A stretch of 64,000 bases of DNA from positions 806,001 to 870,000 of the forward strand of contig NC_019673.1 of the NCBI RefSeq assembly GCF_000328705.1. Reading direction: 5' to 3'. Both the position numbers and the translations under genes were made by a program. Origin of the DNA: Saccharothrix espanaensis DSM 44229. Its GTDB lineage: Bacteria; Actinomycetota; Actinomycetes; Mycobacteriales; Pseudonocardiaceae. Of the stretch, positions 19,686 to 29,073 are shown piece after piece. Below the pieces are notes generated by a model. The model searched no databases and was not told where the DNA came from. It saw only the letters and a list, made by a program, of their open reading frames with translations. Each line of letters starts with the position of its first letter. Position 1 is the first letter of the stretch.

Positions 19686-22567
19686 AGCTGCACCGGCTGT
19701 CGGTGAGCGCGTTCGGCCCGTACCCGGGACGTGAGGAGGTCGATTTCGACCTGCTCGGCGCGGACGGGCTGTTCCTGCTGCACGGCGACACCGGCGCGGG
19801 CAAGACGACGCTGCTCGACGCGGTGGCGTTCGCGCTGTTCGGCAAGGTGCCGGGCGCGCGCGGCCAGGTGAAGCGGCTGCGCTGCGACTACGCCGACCGG
19901 GACACGCCGACCGAGGTGGAGCTGGAGCTGACCGTGCGCGGCCGGCGGTTCCGGGTGGTGCGCAGCCCGGAGTACGACCGGCCGAAGAAGCGCGGCGACG
20001 GCGTGACCCGGCAGCAGGCGAAGGTGTCGCTGACCTGGTTGGCGGGCTGGCACGGCGAGGGGCACACCCGCATCGACGACGTGGCCCGCGAGGTCGAGTC
20101 GCTGCTCGGGATGACCGCCGAGCAGTTCTTCCAGGTGGTGCTGCTGCCGCAGGGCGAGTTCGCGAACTTCCTGCGGGCGGAGACCGCCGAGCGGGAGAAG
20201 CTGCTGGAGAAGCTGTTCGGCACCGAGCGGTTCCTGGACGTGGAGAAGTGGTTCCGGGAGCGGCGCAAGGCCAAGGGGCGCGAGCTGGACGAGCTCGGCC
20301 GGGCCAACCGCGACCTGGTGCAGCGGGTGGCCGAGGTCGCGGGCGAGGACCCGCCGGCCGACGGCGGCGACCCGGAGTGGCTCAGCTCGCTGCTCAAGCG
20401 GCTGGACGAGGTGAACCTGGAGGCGCAGGCGCGGGCCGCGCTGGCCGCCGGGTCGCTGGGGCGGGCCGAGACGGCGTGGCGGCAGACCCAGGAGCTGGCC
20501 GACCGGGTGCGGCGGGTGCGTCGCGCGCGAGCCGACCTGGCGCGCTGCGCCGAGGCCGAGCCGCGCCGGGCGGCCTGGGAGCGGGAGCGCGACGCGGCGC
20601 GCCGGGCGGCGGTCGTGGTGCCCGCGCAGGAGCGCGTGCGGCGGCTGGAGCAGGCCGCGGACCGGGTGCTGGCGCAGGCGCGGGCGGCGGCGGACGCCGT
20701 GGAGGCGTTCGGCCACCCGGTGTCGGGCACGGACCTGCGCGCGGACGGCGAGCGGTTGCGCGAGGAGGCGGGCGGGCTGACCGCGCTGGCCGACGAGGCC
20801 CGCCGGCAGCAGGAGGACCGGCGCCGGCTGGACGAGCTGGCCCGGCGCGAGGAGCAGGCCGCCGGGCGGCTGACCACGCTGGTCACCGCGTTGGCCGAGG
20901 TGCCGGACCGGCTGGCCGCCGCACGGGCCGCCGCCGAGGAGTCCGCGCTGGCCGTCGCCCGGCTGGAGTCGGTGGCCGCACGGGCCGCCGCCGCCCGTGA
21001 CCTGCCGGGTGCCGAGCGGCTGCTGCGCACGGCCGACGACGCCCGGCGGGTGGCCGTCGACGCCCACCAGAAGGCCAAGGACGTCCTGTTGCAGGTGCGG
21101 CAGCAGCGGCTGGACGGCATGGCCGTGGAACTCGCGGCGGAGCTGCGCGCGGGCCGGTCGTGCCCGGTGTGCGGCTCGGCCGAGCACCCCCGCCCGGCGG
21201 AGCCGATGCTCGACGCGGTGACCGCCGCGGACGAGGAGCGCGCCACCGCCGTCGAACAGACCGCGCTGGACCGCCGCACCGCCGCCGAAAAGGCGTTCCA
21301 GGACGCGGCGAGCCGCGTGACGACCCTGCGCGAGGTGGTCGGCGAGCACGACCCGGCGGCCCTGATCGCCGAACACCGGTCGCTGGACACTGTTGCCTCC
21401 CAACGGGATGCGCGTTCCGGCGCGCTGGCCGCGCTGGAGCGCAAGGTGGAGGCGGCGACCCGGGACCGCGCGGCGCTCGAACGCGAGACCGCCGAGCTCG
21501 CCGCGAGCCGGCGGGAGCTGGCCGAGGCCGTCCGGGAGCGCGCCGACCGCCTGGAGGAGGCGCGCGGCGAGTTCGCCGACGTGACCGCCCGGCGGGCCCA
21601 CCTGCTCGACCTGTCCGACGCGCTGGCCGCGCTCGCCGAGCGCCGCGCCGCCGTCGCCGAGCACCGGGAACGGCTCGCCGAGCAGCAGGTGGAGGTGTCC
21701 GGGCTGGCCGCCGGGGCGGGCTTCGCCGACGTGGCCGAGGCGCTGGCCGCCGCCCGGCCGGAGTCCGCCGTGGCCGAGCTGGACGTCCGGATCCGCCAGG
21801 TCGAGGACGTGCGGGTGGCCGCCGAGGCGGTGCTGGCCGAGCTGCCCGACGTGGACCCGGCGGCCGAGATCGACCTGCCGGCCGCCGAGACCCGCTACCG
21901 CGCCGCCCGTGACCAGGCTGAACAGGCCGCGAACGGGCGGGCCGACGCCGGTCGGCGGCTGGCCCGGACCAGCGAGCTGGCCGAGCGGCTCTCCGCCGCG
22001 TGGGTGCGGTTGGAGCCGGTCGCGACGGCGTACGCGGAGCTGGACGCGCTGACCGACGTGATCAACGGCCAGGGCCAGAACGCCAACCGGATGACGTTGC
22101 GCACCTACGTCCTGGCCGCCCGGCTGGAGGAGGTCGCGGTCGCCGCCAGCGCCCGGTTGGAGCGGATGAGCCAGGGGCGCTACCGGTTCGTGCACTCGGT
22201 CGAGGCCGGCCCGCGCGGCACCCGCGGCGGCCTCGGCCTGGACGTGCTGGACGACTACTCGGGACAGCAGCGCCCGGCCAAGACGCTCTCCGGCGGCGAG
22301 TCGTTCCTGGCCTCGCTGGCGCTCGCGCTCGGCCTGTCCGACGTGGTGTCGGCCGGTGCGGTGCTGGACACGCTGTTCATCGACGAGGGGTTCGGCACCC
22401 TCGACGCGGGCGCGCTCGAACTCGTCATGTCCACTTTGGACGAACTGCGCGCGGGCGGGCGCGTGGTCGGCCTGGTGTCGCACGTGGAAGAGCTGCGCCA
22501 GCGCATCCCGACCCGGTTGCGGGTGCGCAAGGCGCGCGGCGGCTCGTCGCTGGAAGTCGTGGCCTGA
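19682..22567 (+). CDS. sbcC: Exonuclease SbcC (Rad50-type SMC ATPase)
   Basis: The 961-residue protein has an N-terminal ATPase half with Walker A HGDTGAGKTTLLDAVAF (about 34-50). Long Arg/Glu/Ala-rich coiled-coil arms follow, with a zinc hook CPVC at 494-497 in their middle. The C-terminal half has signature LSGGESFLASLALALGLSDVV and Walker B TLFIDEGFGTLDAG. It is the partner of SbcD. The start is GTG 19682 within the sbcD end. The coils are unusually rich in Ala and Arg, following the genome's GC bias. Confidence 0.95.
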   Translation: MKLHRLSVSAFGPYPGREEVDFDLLGADGLFLLHGDTGAGKTTLLDAVAFALFGKVPGARGQVKRLRCDYADRDTPTEVELELTVRGRRFRVVRSPEYDRPKKRGDGVTRQQAKVSLTWLAGWHGEGHTRIDDVAREVESLLGMTAEQFFQVVLLPQGEFANFLRAETAEREKLLEKLFGTERFLDVEKWFRERRKAKGRELDELGRANRDLVQRVAEVAGEDPPADGGDPEWLSSLLKRLDEVNLEAQARAALAAGSLGRAETAWRQTQELADRVRRVRRARADLARCAEAEPRRAAWERERDAARRAAVVVPAQERVRRLEQAADRVLAQARAAADAVEAFGHPVSGTDLRADGERLREEAGGLTALADEARRQQEDRRRLDELARREEQAAGRLTTLVTALAEVPDRLAAARAAAEESALAVARLESVAARAAAARDLPGAERLLRTADDARRVAVDAHQKAKDVLLQVRQQRLDGMAVELAAELRAGRSCPVCGSAEHPRPAEPMLDAVTAADEERATAVEQTALDRRTAAEKAFQDAASRVTTLREVVGEHDPAALIAEHRSLDTVASQRDARSGALAALERKVEAATRDRAALERETAELAASRRELAEAVRERADRLEEARGEFADVTARRAHLLDLSDALAALAERRAAVAEHRERLAEQQVEVSGLAAGAGFADVAEALAAARPESAVAELDVRIRQVEDVRVAAEAVLAELPDVDPAAEIDLPAAETRYRAARDQAEQAANGRADAGRRLARTSELAERLSAAWVRLEPVATAYAELDALTDVINGQGQNANRMTLRTYVLAARLEEVAVAASARLERMSQGRYRFVHSVEAGPRGTRGGLGLDVLDDYSGQQRPAKTLSGGESFLASLALALGLSDVVSAGAVLDTLFIDEGFGTLDAGALELVMSTLDELRAGGRVVGLVSHVEELRQRIPTRLRVRKARGGSSLEVVA

Positions 22568-22717
22568 TCCCGGGGTAGTGCCTGCACCACCGTCGTGGAT
22601 GGGCTCCGCACCAACGGGTTCCGGGCGTGGGCGGGCTGCTCCGCAGGCCCCGCCGCTCGTAGCGTTGGTCCCAGGGGGTCCTCCGGTGACCACCGACGGG
22701 CATGAAGAGGGGTTCTC

Positions 22718-24232
22718 ATGGCAAGGCTGCACACCACGCTCGCCGCGCTGGCGGTCGCGACCGGGTTGCTGGCCGGCGTCGGTTCGGCCGTGGCGGCACC
22801 GGCCGGGGAGTCCGCGCGTGGCGGGCTGTCCCGGTTCTACGACCAGCGCCTCGACTGGAAGTCGTGCGACGACGGACTGCTCGACGCGTCGGGTGCGCAG
22901 TGCGCGGACGTGACCGTGCCGCTGGACTACCAGCAGCCGCGCGGGCGCACGATCACGGTGGCGATCTCGCGGTTGAAGGCGACCGACCCGGCTCAGCGGC
23001 GGGGGATCATGCTGTCCAACCCTGGCGGGCCCGGCGGTCCGGGGCTGGCGATGATGGCGCGGATCAAGGGCACGATGAGCCCGGCCGTGCAGGCGCGGTA
23101 CGACCTGGTCGGGATGGATCCGCGCGGCGTCGGCCGGAGCACGCCGATCGACTGCGGGTGGCCGGAGGCGTTCATGCAGCGGTCGGCCGGGTACGACCGG
23201 GCCGCGTTCGACCGGAGCGTCGCCTTCGCGGCCGACCGGGCGCGGCGGTGCGCCGAGAAGGAAGGCGGCCGGCTGCCGCACATCACCACCCGCAACACCG
23301 CACGTGACATGGACGTCGTGCGCGGTGCCATGGGGGAGAAGCGGATCAGCTACCTCGGGTGGTCCTACGGCACGTACCTCGGCGCCGTGTACACGCAGAT
23401 GTTCCCGCAGCGCACCGACCGGTTCGTGCTGGACAGCGCCATCGACCCGGCCGAGTACGGCACGGAGGTCACGCGGGCCATGGGCGCGCCGAGCGAGGCC
23501 GTGCTCGACGACTGGGCGGCGTGGACCGCGCGGCGTGACGCCGAGTACCACCTGGGCACCACCGGGAAGCAGGTGCGCGGCGCGGTGGAGGGCTTGGTCC
23601 GGCAGGCGGCCAAGGCGCCGATCAAGGTCGGCGACTACGCCGTGGACGCGCACGTGCTGCCGTTCCTGCTGGCCGGCCCCCTGCCCTCGCCGGGCCAGTA
23701 CGCCGGGTACACCCAGTACGTGCGGCAACTGCTCGACGCGGCCGCCGGCGCGCCGGTCGTCCCGGGCGGTGAGCTCGAAGCGAGCCTGACGGCCGTGTTC
23801 CGGCCCGGCGCGGCGACCGACGACGACGCGCAGGCCGCCGTGTTCTGCGGTGACGTGTCCTACCCGCGCGACCCCGAGTGGTACTGGAAGAAGGTCCAGC
23901 GGTCCCGCGCCGCGCAGCCCGTGTTCGGGGCGTTCGTGAACAACATCACCGCGTGCGCGTTCTGGGCGAAGCCCCGGGAGGAGCGGACGGTCGTCCGCAA
24001 CGACCGGCCGGCGCTGATCGTGCAGGCCACCGGCGACTTCCGCACGGCGTACGGGCAGGGCGTCGGCCTGCACAAGGCCATGACCGGCTCGCGGCTGGTC
24101 ACCCTCAAGGACGTCGCCGTGCACGGCGTCTTCGGCCGGTACCCCGACAAGTGCGCCGAGGACGCCGTGAACACCTACCTCGCGGACGGTCGGCTGCCCG
24201 CTCAGAACATCACCTGTCACGCCGGCAAGTGA
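22718..24232 (+). CDS. Secreted alpha/beta hydrolase, tripeptidyl aminopeptidase type (copy 1)
   Basis: A 504-residue protein with a signal peptide (cut near SAVAA-PAG). The alpha/beta hydrolase core has oxyanion segment LSNPGGPGGPGL and nucleophile Ser216 (GWSYGTYLG), with an acid in the loop QATGDFRTAYGQG. The C-terminal TAP segment contains His in VAVHGVFGRYPDKCAED. Actinobacterial relatives (SlpD/SlpE, TAP) release tripeptides from secreted protein N-termini. It is closely similar along its length to the gene at 24953. Conserved cysteine positions (C50, C62, C146, C178, tail C) suggest disulphides. Confidence 0.88.
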   Translation: MARLHTTLAALAVATGLLAGVGSAVAAPAGESARGGLSRFYDQRLDWKSCDDGLLDASGAQCADVTVPLDYQQPRGRTITVAISRLKATDPAQRRGIMLSNPGGPGGPGLAMMARIKGTMSPAVQARYDLVGMDPRGVGRSTPIDCGWPEAFMQRSAGYDRAAFDRSVAFAADRARRCAEKEGGRLPHITTRNTARDMDVVRGAMGEKRISYLGWSYGTYLGAVYTQMFPQRTDRFVLDSAIDPAEYGTEVTRAMGAPSEAVLDDWAAWTARRDAEYHLGTTGKQVRGAVEGLVRQAAKAPIKVGDYAVDAHVLPFLLAGPLPSPGQYAGYTQYVRQLLDAAAGAPVVPGGELEASLTAVFRPGAATDDDAQAAVFCGDVSYPRDPEWYWKKVQRSRAAQPVFGAFVNNITACAFWAKPREERTVVRNDRPALIVQATGDFRTAYGQGVGLHKAMTGSRLVTLKDVAVHGVFGRYPDKCAEDAVNTYLADGRLPAQNITCHAGK

Positions 24233-24244
24233 CCGGAACTCCCT

Positions 24245-24275
24245 GCGGCGCACCGGGATCGTTCCGGTGCGCCGC
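24245..24275 (+). terminator. Hairpin terminator after hydrolase copy 1
   Basis: GCGGCGCACCGG and CCGGTGCGCCGC form a perfect 12-bp stem around a seven-base loop, 13 bp past the stop codon. It ends shortly before the -10-like TAGAGT of the VOC gene. Confidence 0.8.
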
Positions 24276-24296
24276 GCCTGTGTCCTAGAGTGCTCC

Positions 24297-24695
24297 ATGG
24301 CTTACCGATCCGCGTTCCCGATGTTGGTCTGCGACGACCTGGCGCGCTCGCTCGCGTTCTACCGCGACGCCCTCGGATTCGTTGTCACGTACCGGTTCCC
24401 GGCCGAAGGCGACGCGGCGTACGTGGCCGTCGAGCTCCCCGACGGGTCGAAGCTGGGGCTCGGCCAGGTCGCCCCGGACGGCAAGGGCGTGCACGGCCGG
24501 CCACAGCGTCCGGTGTCCGGGCACGGGTTCGAGCTGTGCGTCTACCACGACGACGTGGACGCGGCCGTCGCCGAACTCGCGGGCCTCGGCCACCCGGTCC
24601 TGCTCCCGCCGGCCGACACCCCGTGGGGCGAGCGGATGGCGTTCGTCGCCGACCCGGACGGCAACCCGGTGATGGTCACCGCCCAGCCCGGCTGA
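24297..24695 (+). CDS. VOC-family (glyoxalase/bleomycin-resistance fold) protein
   Basis: This 132-residue protein contains the two beta-alpha-beta-beta-beta units of the vicinal oxygen chelate fold. Segments are FPMLVCDDLARSLAFYRDALGFVVTYRFP and GFELCVYHDDVDAAVAELAGLGHPVLLPPADTPWGERMAFVADPDGNPVMVT. No partner gene indicates a substrate. It is wedged between the two hydrolase paralogues. TAGAGT lies five bases before the ATG, so it probably has its own near-leaderless promoter. Confidence 0.85.
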   Translation: MAYRSAFPMLVCDDLARSLAFYRDALGFVVTYRFPAEGDAAYVAVELPDGSKLGLGQVAPDGKGVHGRPQRPVSGHGFELCVYHDDVDAAVAELAGLGHPVLLPPADTPWGERMAFVADPDGNPVMVTAQPG

Positions 24696-24838
24696 CCTGC
24701 GGTTCGGGGGCCACCCGGTCGGGGGCAAGGCCCCGTCGGCACGGGCGTGCGAGGGGATGTCCGGCAGCTCCGGCCCGCTCGCCACCGGGAACACCCGCAC
24801 GCCGTACCAGGCCCGCTGACTCGGCGGGAGGTAGACCG

Positions 24839-24873
24839 CACCACGGGGGACGGTAGGGCTGTCCCCCGTGGTG
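24839..24873. terminator. 13-bp stem hairpin between the VOC gene and hydrolase copy 2
   Basis: CACCACGGGGGAC and GTCCCCCGTGGTG pair perfectly around a nine-base loop. It lies 143 bp after the VOC stop and about 80 bp before the next gene, so it may end the upstream transcript. The 257-bp spacer around it shows no supported gene. Confidence 0.65.
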
Positions 24874-24952
24874 TCCGGGCGCGTGAGGGATGTCCGGCGC
24901 GGTGGCGTGTTCGTAGGTTCGGTTCACACACCGAGACTGCGGGGGAAACGCG

Positions 24953-26467
24953 ATGACGCGATGGAGGACCACGCTGGTGACGATGGCCGTCACGGCAGGA
25001 ATGGCGGGAGGTGTCGGCTCGGCCGCGGCGGCTCCCGTCGAGGCGGAATCCGCGCAGCGGGGCGGGTTGTCCCGCTTCCACGACCAGCGCTTGGACTGGG
25101 CGAAGTGCGACACCGAGGCGCTGGACGCGGCGGGCGCGCAGTGCGCGGACGTGACCGTGCCGCTGGACTACGAGCGGCCGCGCGGGCGCACGATCACCGT
25201 GGCGATCTCGCGGTTGAAGGCGGCCGATCCGGCCAAGCGGCGCGGGATCATGCTGTCCAACCCCGGCGGGCCGGGCAACCCGGGGCTGGACCAGCTGCTC
25301 CTGGTCCGGCCGGCGATGAGCGCCGAGGTGACGGCGCAGTACGACCTGATCGGCATGGACCCGCGCGGGATCGGGCGCAGCTCGCCGGTCGACTGCGGCT
25401 GGTCGACCGGGTTCGCGCTGCGGGCGGCGGGACCGGACCGGAAGTCGTTCGACCAGAACCACGCGGCGCAGGCCGGGCTCGCCGAGCAGTGCGCGGCGAA
25501 GGAGGGCGACCGCATCCGGCACTTCACCACCCGCAACACGGCGCGTGACCTGGACCTGGTGCGGGAGGTGTTGGGGGAGCGGAAGATCAGCTACTTCAGC
25601 TGGTCGTACGGCACGTACCTGGGCGCGGTCTACACCCAGATGTTCCCGCAGCGCACCGACCGGTTCGTGCTCGACAGCGCGATCGACCCGGCCCGCTACG
25701 GGCCGAGCCTGCTCGCGGACACCGGCAAGGTCAACGAGGCGGCGCTGGACCGGTGGGCCGAGTGGACCGCGCGGCGCGACGGCGAACACCACCTGGGCAC
25801 CACCGCCAAGCAGGTCCGGGCGGCGGTCGAGGGGCTGATCGCCGGCTCCGCGAAGCAGCCCATCCGGATCGGCGGGCACACCGTCGACGCGAAGCTCCTG
25901 CCGGTGCTGTACTTCATCTTGCTCGACCGGCCCGACCGCTACGGCCCGACCGCCGCGGCGACCCGGAACCTCCTGGAGGCCGCCGCGGGCAGGCAAGTCG
26001 CCATCGACCCGCTCGTGGAAGGCTCGCTGCTCGCGCTGACGTCGGGCCAGGCCGCCCCGGATGCCGACGGGCAGACCGCCGTGACGTGCGGTGACGTGGC
26101 CTACCCGGGCAACCCGGACAAGTACTGGAACGACATCCAGCGCAACCGCGCCAAGGAACCCGTGTACGCGGCGATGGTCCGCAACGTCTCGCCGTGCGCG
26201 TTCTGGCCCAAGCCGAAGGAGAAGCCGACCGTCGTCACCAACAACCGGCCGGCGCTGATCGTGCAGGCGACCGGCGACACCCGCACCCCGTACGAGCACG
26301 GAGTCAATCTGCGCAAGGCGCTCACCGGCTCCCGCCTGGTCACCTTGAAGGATGTGCCGGCGCACGCCATCTTCGGCCTCTACCCCAACAAGTGCGTCGA
26401 GGACCAGGTGAACACCTACCTCGCGACCGGCACGCTGCCGGCACGTGACGTCACCTGCCAGGGCTAG
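24953..26467 (+). CDS. Secreted alpha/beta hydrolase, tripeptidyl aminopeptidase type (copy 2)
   Basis: Same length (504 residues) and layout as copy 1: signal peptide ending near SAAAA-PVE, oxyanion segment LSNPGGPGNPGL, nucleophile Ser218 (SWSYGTYLG), acid loop QATGDTRTPYEHG, and His in VPAHAIFGLYPNKCVED. Identity with copy 1 is high in the core (ISRLKA-DPA-RRGIMLSNPGGPG; VYTQMFPQRTDRFVLDSAIDPA) and low in the lid (residues 150-180 and 270-370). The pair has therefore probably diverged in substrate range. It ends at a shared bidirectional hairpin with the convergent ABC exporter. Confidence 0.88.
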   Translation: MTRWRTTLVTMAVTAGMAGGVGSAAAAPVEAESAQRGGLSRFHDQRLDWAKCDTEALDAAGAQCADVTVPLDYERPRGRTITVAISRLKAADPAKRRGIMLSNPGGPGNPGLDQLLLVRPAMSAEVTAQYDLIGMDPRGIGRSSPVDCGWSTGFALRAAGPDRKSFDQNHAAQAGLAEQCAAKEGDRIRHFTTRNTARDLDLVREVLGERKISYFSWSYGTYLGAVYTQMFPQRTDRFVLDSAIDPARYGPSLLADTGKVNEAALDRWAEWTARRDGEHHLGTTAKQVRAAVEGLIAGSAKQPIRIGGHTVDAKLLPVLYFILLDRPDRYGPTAAATRNLLEAAAGRQVAIDPLVEGSLLALTSGQAAPDADGQTAVTCGDVAYPGNPDKYWNDIQRNRAKEPVYAAMVRNVSPCAFWPKPKEKPTVVTNNRPALIVQATGDTRTPYEHGVNLRKALTGSRLVTLKDVPAHAIFGLYPNKCVEDQVNTYLATGTLPARDVTCQG

Positions 26468-26476
26468 GACAGCTCC

Positions 26477-26506
26477 GACCGGCGCACTCCCCGGGGTGCG
26501 CCGGTC
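26477..26506. terminator. Bidirectional hairpin terminator between convergent genes
   Basis: GACCGGCGCAC and GTGCGCCGGTC give an 11-bp perfect stem with an eight-base loop, ten bases after the hydrolase stop and overlapping the last bases of the convergent ABC gene. Confidence 0.8.
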
Positions 26507-28403
26507 ACGGTTGGGCGGGCTGGGCCAGCAGGTCGCCCCGGTACGCCGACGCCTGGAGCTCGAACAGCTCGAAGTAGTGGCCGCGCAACGCCATCAGCTC
26601 CTCGTGCGTGCCCTGCTCGACGATCCGGCCCTTGTCCAGCAGGACGATCCGGTCGGCGTTGCGGATGTTCGCCAGCCGGTGCGTGACCAGGATCGTGGTG
26701 CGCCGCGCGGTCGCCTGCCGCAGGCCCTCGAACACCCGCGCCTCGGCCTTGGCGTCCAGCGACGCCGTGGGCTCGTCGGCGATGAGCACCGCCGCGTCCC
26801 GGTACATGCCGCGCGCGATGCCCATCCGCTGCCACTGCCCGCCGGACAGGTCCTGCCCGTCGTTGAACCGGCGTGACAGCACGGTGTCCGCGCCGGCGGG
26901 CAGCGAGTCGAGCACCTCGTCCGCGCCGGACTTGGTCACCGCGTCCCGCCACGCCTGCTCGTCCTCGCGGTCCAGCCGGCCCACGGTCACGTTGCGGCGC
27001 GCGGTCATCGGCCACTGCGCCGGGTCCTGCGCGATGACCGCGATGGCCGAGTGCACGGACGTCTGGTCGGCTTCGGCGATGTCCACGCCGTCCCAGCGCA
27101 CGGTGCCCCCGCTTGCCGGGTACAGACCGGTGAGCACCTTGCCCAGGGTGGTCTTGCCGGAGCCGTTCTCGCCGACCAGCGCGATCACCTCGCCGCGCCG
27201 CACGGTCAGGCTCACCCGGTCCAGCGCCGGGGTTTCCTTGCCGGGGTAGGTGAAGGTGACGTCGGTGAGCGTGATCAGCTCCGGGTCCGGCGGCGGCAGC
27301 ACGTCCGACGAGGTCTGCGCCCGCTCCGCGCCCTCGGCCAGCAGCTTGCGGTAGAAGTCGATGTAGAACGAGTCCTCGTAGAGCGAGTTCACCGCGCGGG
27401 TGGTGGTCGACAGCGACGAGAACCCGGTCCGCATCGCGAGCAGCGCGGTGCCCGCCAGCGCCAGTTCCATGCCGCCGGTGTGCAGCAGGAAGACCAGCAC
27501 GCCGTACGCGATCCCGGTGCCCAGCCCGGCCAGCGCGCGGCCCGCCAGCCGCACCAGGTTCGTCCGGTGTGCCACCCGGATCTCGTCGTCCACGAGCGAG
27601 TCCGCGATCCGGCGGTGCTCGGCCAGCAGCTGTTCCTGCAACGTCAGCGCGTGCCGTTCCAGCGCGAACTCGCGGTGCGTGGCCACCTCCTCCACGACGC
27701 TCTTGCGGATGTTGCGCGTCACCGAGTCGAGGAAGTGCTCGTAGCGCAGCTTCGACACCCGGGCCGACGCCCAGGCGTTCGCCGCCGCCGCGAGCAGCAG
27801 CGCGGGCGCGAGCCACGGGTTGAGCAGCCCGACCGTGATGACCGCCGCGACCATCGTGATGCACGAGGACGTCAGGTCGGCCAGGTACCGCAGGCTGTTC
27901 TCCAGGCTGCGCACCCCGTGCCGGCCGCCCTGCCGGGCCAGTTCGCGGAAGTCGGCGTCCTCGAACGCGAGCAGCTCGGCCCGCACCAGCACGGCCGTCA
28001 CCTCGTCGTTGGCGGCCCGCGTGACCCGTGGGCGCAGCGAACTCTCCACGGCTGCCACGGCGGTGTCGAGCAGCGCACGCGCGACGTAAGACCCCACCAC
28101 GACCGCCAACGCGGGCAGCGACGCCGCGACCCGTTCCGGCGTCGGGCCGTCGCGCAGCAGTGCGGAGAACACGTCCGCCGTGGCGAGCAGGCCGAACGCC
28201 GTGACGCACCCGGACAGCACGTGCACGACCCCCGCCAGCAGCGTCAACCGAGGCGAGGTCCGCCACGCCAGCCGCAGGACCACCCGGACGGCGGCGGGCA
28301 GGCTGCGCAACGCCTTGCCCAGGCTCACCGAAGCGGCCCGCCGCCCCATCCTGGCCCACTTGGGGGTGGCGATGTTCTCCACCCCGATCAACACCGGACT
28401 CAT
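26505..28403 (-). CDS. ABC exporter half-transporter (fused membrane and ATPase domains)
   Basis: A 632-residue type IV ABC exporter. The membrane domain with about six helices covers residues 40-340. The ATPase has Walker A LVGENGSGKTTLGKVLTG, a Q-loop VIAQDPAQWP, signature LSGGQWQRMGIARGM, Walker B AVLIADEPTASLD and the H-loop VTHRLANIRNADRI. The long membrane domain and QWPMTARRNV segment resemble exporters found with peptide natural products, but no peptide or modification gene is next to it. ATG 28403 has GGGAAG upstream. Substrate unknown; it probably works as a homodimer. Confidence 0.88.
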   Translation of the reverse strand: MSPVLIGVENIATPKWARMGRRAASVSLGKALRSLPAAVRVVLRLAWRTSPRLTLLAGVVHVLSGCVTAFGLLATADVFSALLRDGPTPERVAASLPALAVVVGSYVARALLDTAVAAVESSLRPRVTRAANDEVTAVLVRAELLAFEDADFRELARQGGRHGVRSLENSLRYLADLTSSCITMVAAVITVGLLNPWLAPALLLAAAANAWASARVSKLRYEHFLDSVTRNIRKSVVEEVATHREFALERHALTLQEQLLAEHRRIADSLVDDEIRVAHRTNLVRLAGRALAGLGTGIAYGVLVFLLHTGGMELALAGTALLAMRTGFSSLSTTTRAVNSLYEDSFYIDFYRKLLAEGAERAQTSSDVLPPPDPELITLTDVTFTYPGKETPALDRVSLTVRRGEVIALVGENGSGKTTLGKVLTGLYPASGGTVRWDGVDIAEADQTSVHSAIAVIAQDPAQWPMTARRNVTVGRLDREDEQAWRDAVTKSGADEVLDSLPAGADTVLSRRFNDGQDLSGGQWQRMGIARGMYRDAAVLIADEPTASLDAKAEARVFEGLRQATARRTTILVTHRLANIRNADRIVLLDKGRIVEQGTHEELMALRGHYFELFELQASAYRGDLLAQPAQP

Positions 28404-28566
28404 GCTTCCCAGGGAACCCGCAAACCCGGCCCGCGCCAACCCGATAACCGGGTCATCGCAGGTCGGGCTTCGGCGCGGCGCTCACTGTCGTACCCCTGTG
28501 GCAGGCTGCGAGGGAATCACCACGCCGCCCGCCGCCCGTGCCGCCCGCCGGGTGCGCCGCCGACCG

Positions 28567-29073
28567 CTAGGCCGCGCGCTGCTCGTGGTCGAGCAGCCAG
28601 CGCTTGACGTCCGCGCCCCAGCGGAAGTTGCCGATCGCGCCGCCGGTCCGGATCACCCGGTGGCAGGGCACGAACAGGGTGGCCGCGTTGCGGGCGCAGG
28701 CCGTGGCCGCCGCGCGGACGGCCGCCGGCCGGCCCGCCAGCAGCGCGTAGTCCGCGTAGCTGACCGGCTTGCCCGCCGGCACGCCGCGCAGCGCCTCCCA
28801 GGCCCGCTCCAGGAACTCGCCCGAACGCTGGCGCACCGGGACGTCGGCGATCACGTCCAGCGCGCCCGCGTGGTACTCGCGGACCGCCCTGGTCACCTGC
28901 CCCAGGTCACGGCGCTCGGTCAGCGCGGCCGGCCGCAGCGACGGCGACACCTGCGGCAGCAGGTCGTCCGGGGACGCGGTCCAGCCGCTGGCCAGGACGG
29001 CCCCGTCGGCCGCGACCACGGCGGTGAACGGGCCGATCGGGGTCTGCACGGTGGACGTGTGTGCGGTGCTCAA
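28567..29073 (-). CDS. ogt: Methylated-DNA--protein-cysteine S-methyltransferase
   Basis: The 168-residue suicide DNA repair enzyme takes the methyl group from O6-methylguanine onto Cys137 in LFVPCHRVIRTGG. Conserved parts also include the helix-turn-helix GKPVSYADYALLAGRPAAVRAAATACARN. The start is TTG 29073: it has GGAGGA upstream and overlaps the upstream stop as TTGA, so translation is coupled to the Ada-AlkA gene. The same alkA-ogt pair occurs in M. tuberculosis as its adaptive-response operon. Confidence 0.93.
   Translation of the reverse strand: MSTAHTSTVQTPIGPFTAVVAADGAVLASGWTASPDDLLPQVSPSLRPAALTERRDLGQVTRAVREYHAGALDVIADVPVRQRSGEFLERAWEALRGVPAGKPVSYADYALLAGRPAAVRAAATACARNAATLFVPCHRVIRTGGAIGNFRWGADVKRWLLDHEQRAA

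Noticed and set aside
19220..24298. Very long open frame of about 1690 codons on the minus strand
   Set aside because: It is antisense to sbcC and the first hydrolase gene, in the frame where GC-rich third positions suppress stops; the product is low-complexity His/Arg/Gly/Pro text without domains.
28404..28566. Possible precursor-peptide gene beside the ABC exporter, because exporters of this shape sometimes travel with peptide natural products
   Set aside because: No short frame with a ribosome site, leader-like acidic helix or Cys/Ser/Thr-rich core was found in the flanking spacers, and no modification enzyme is near.
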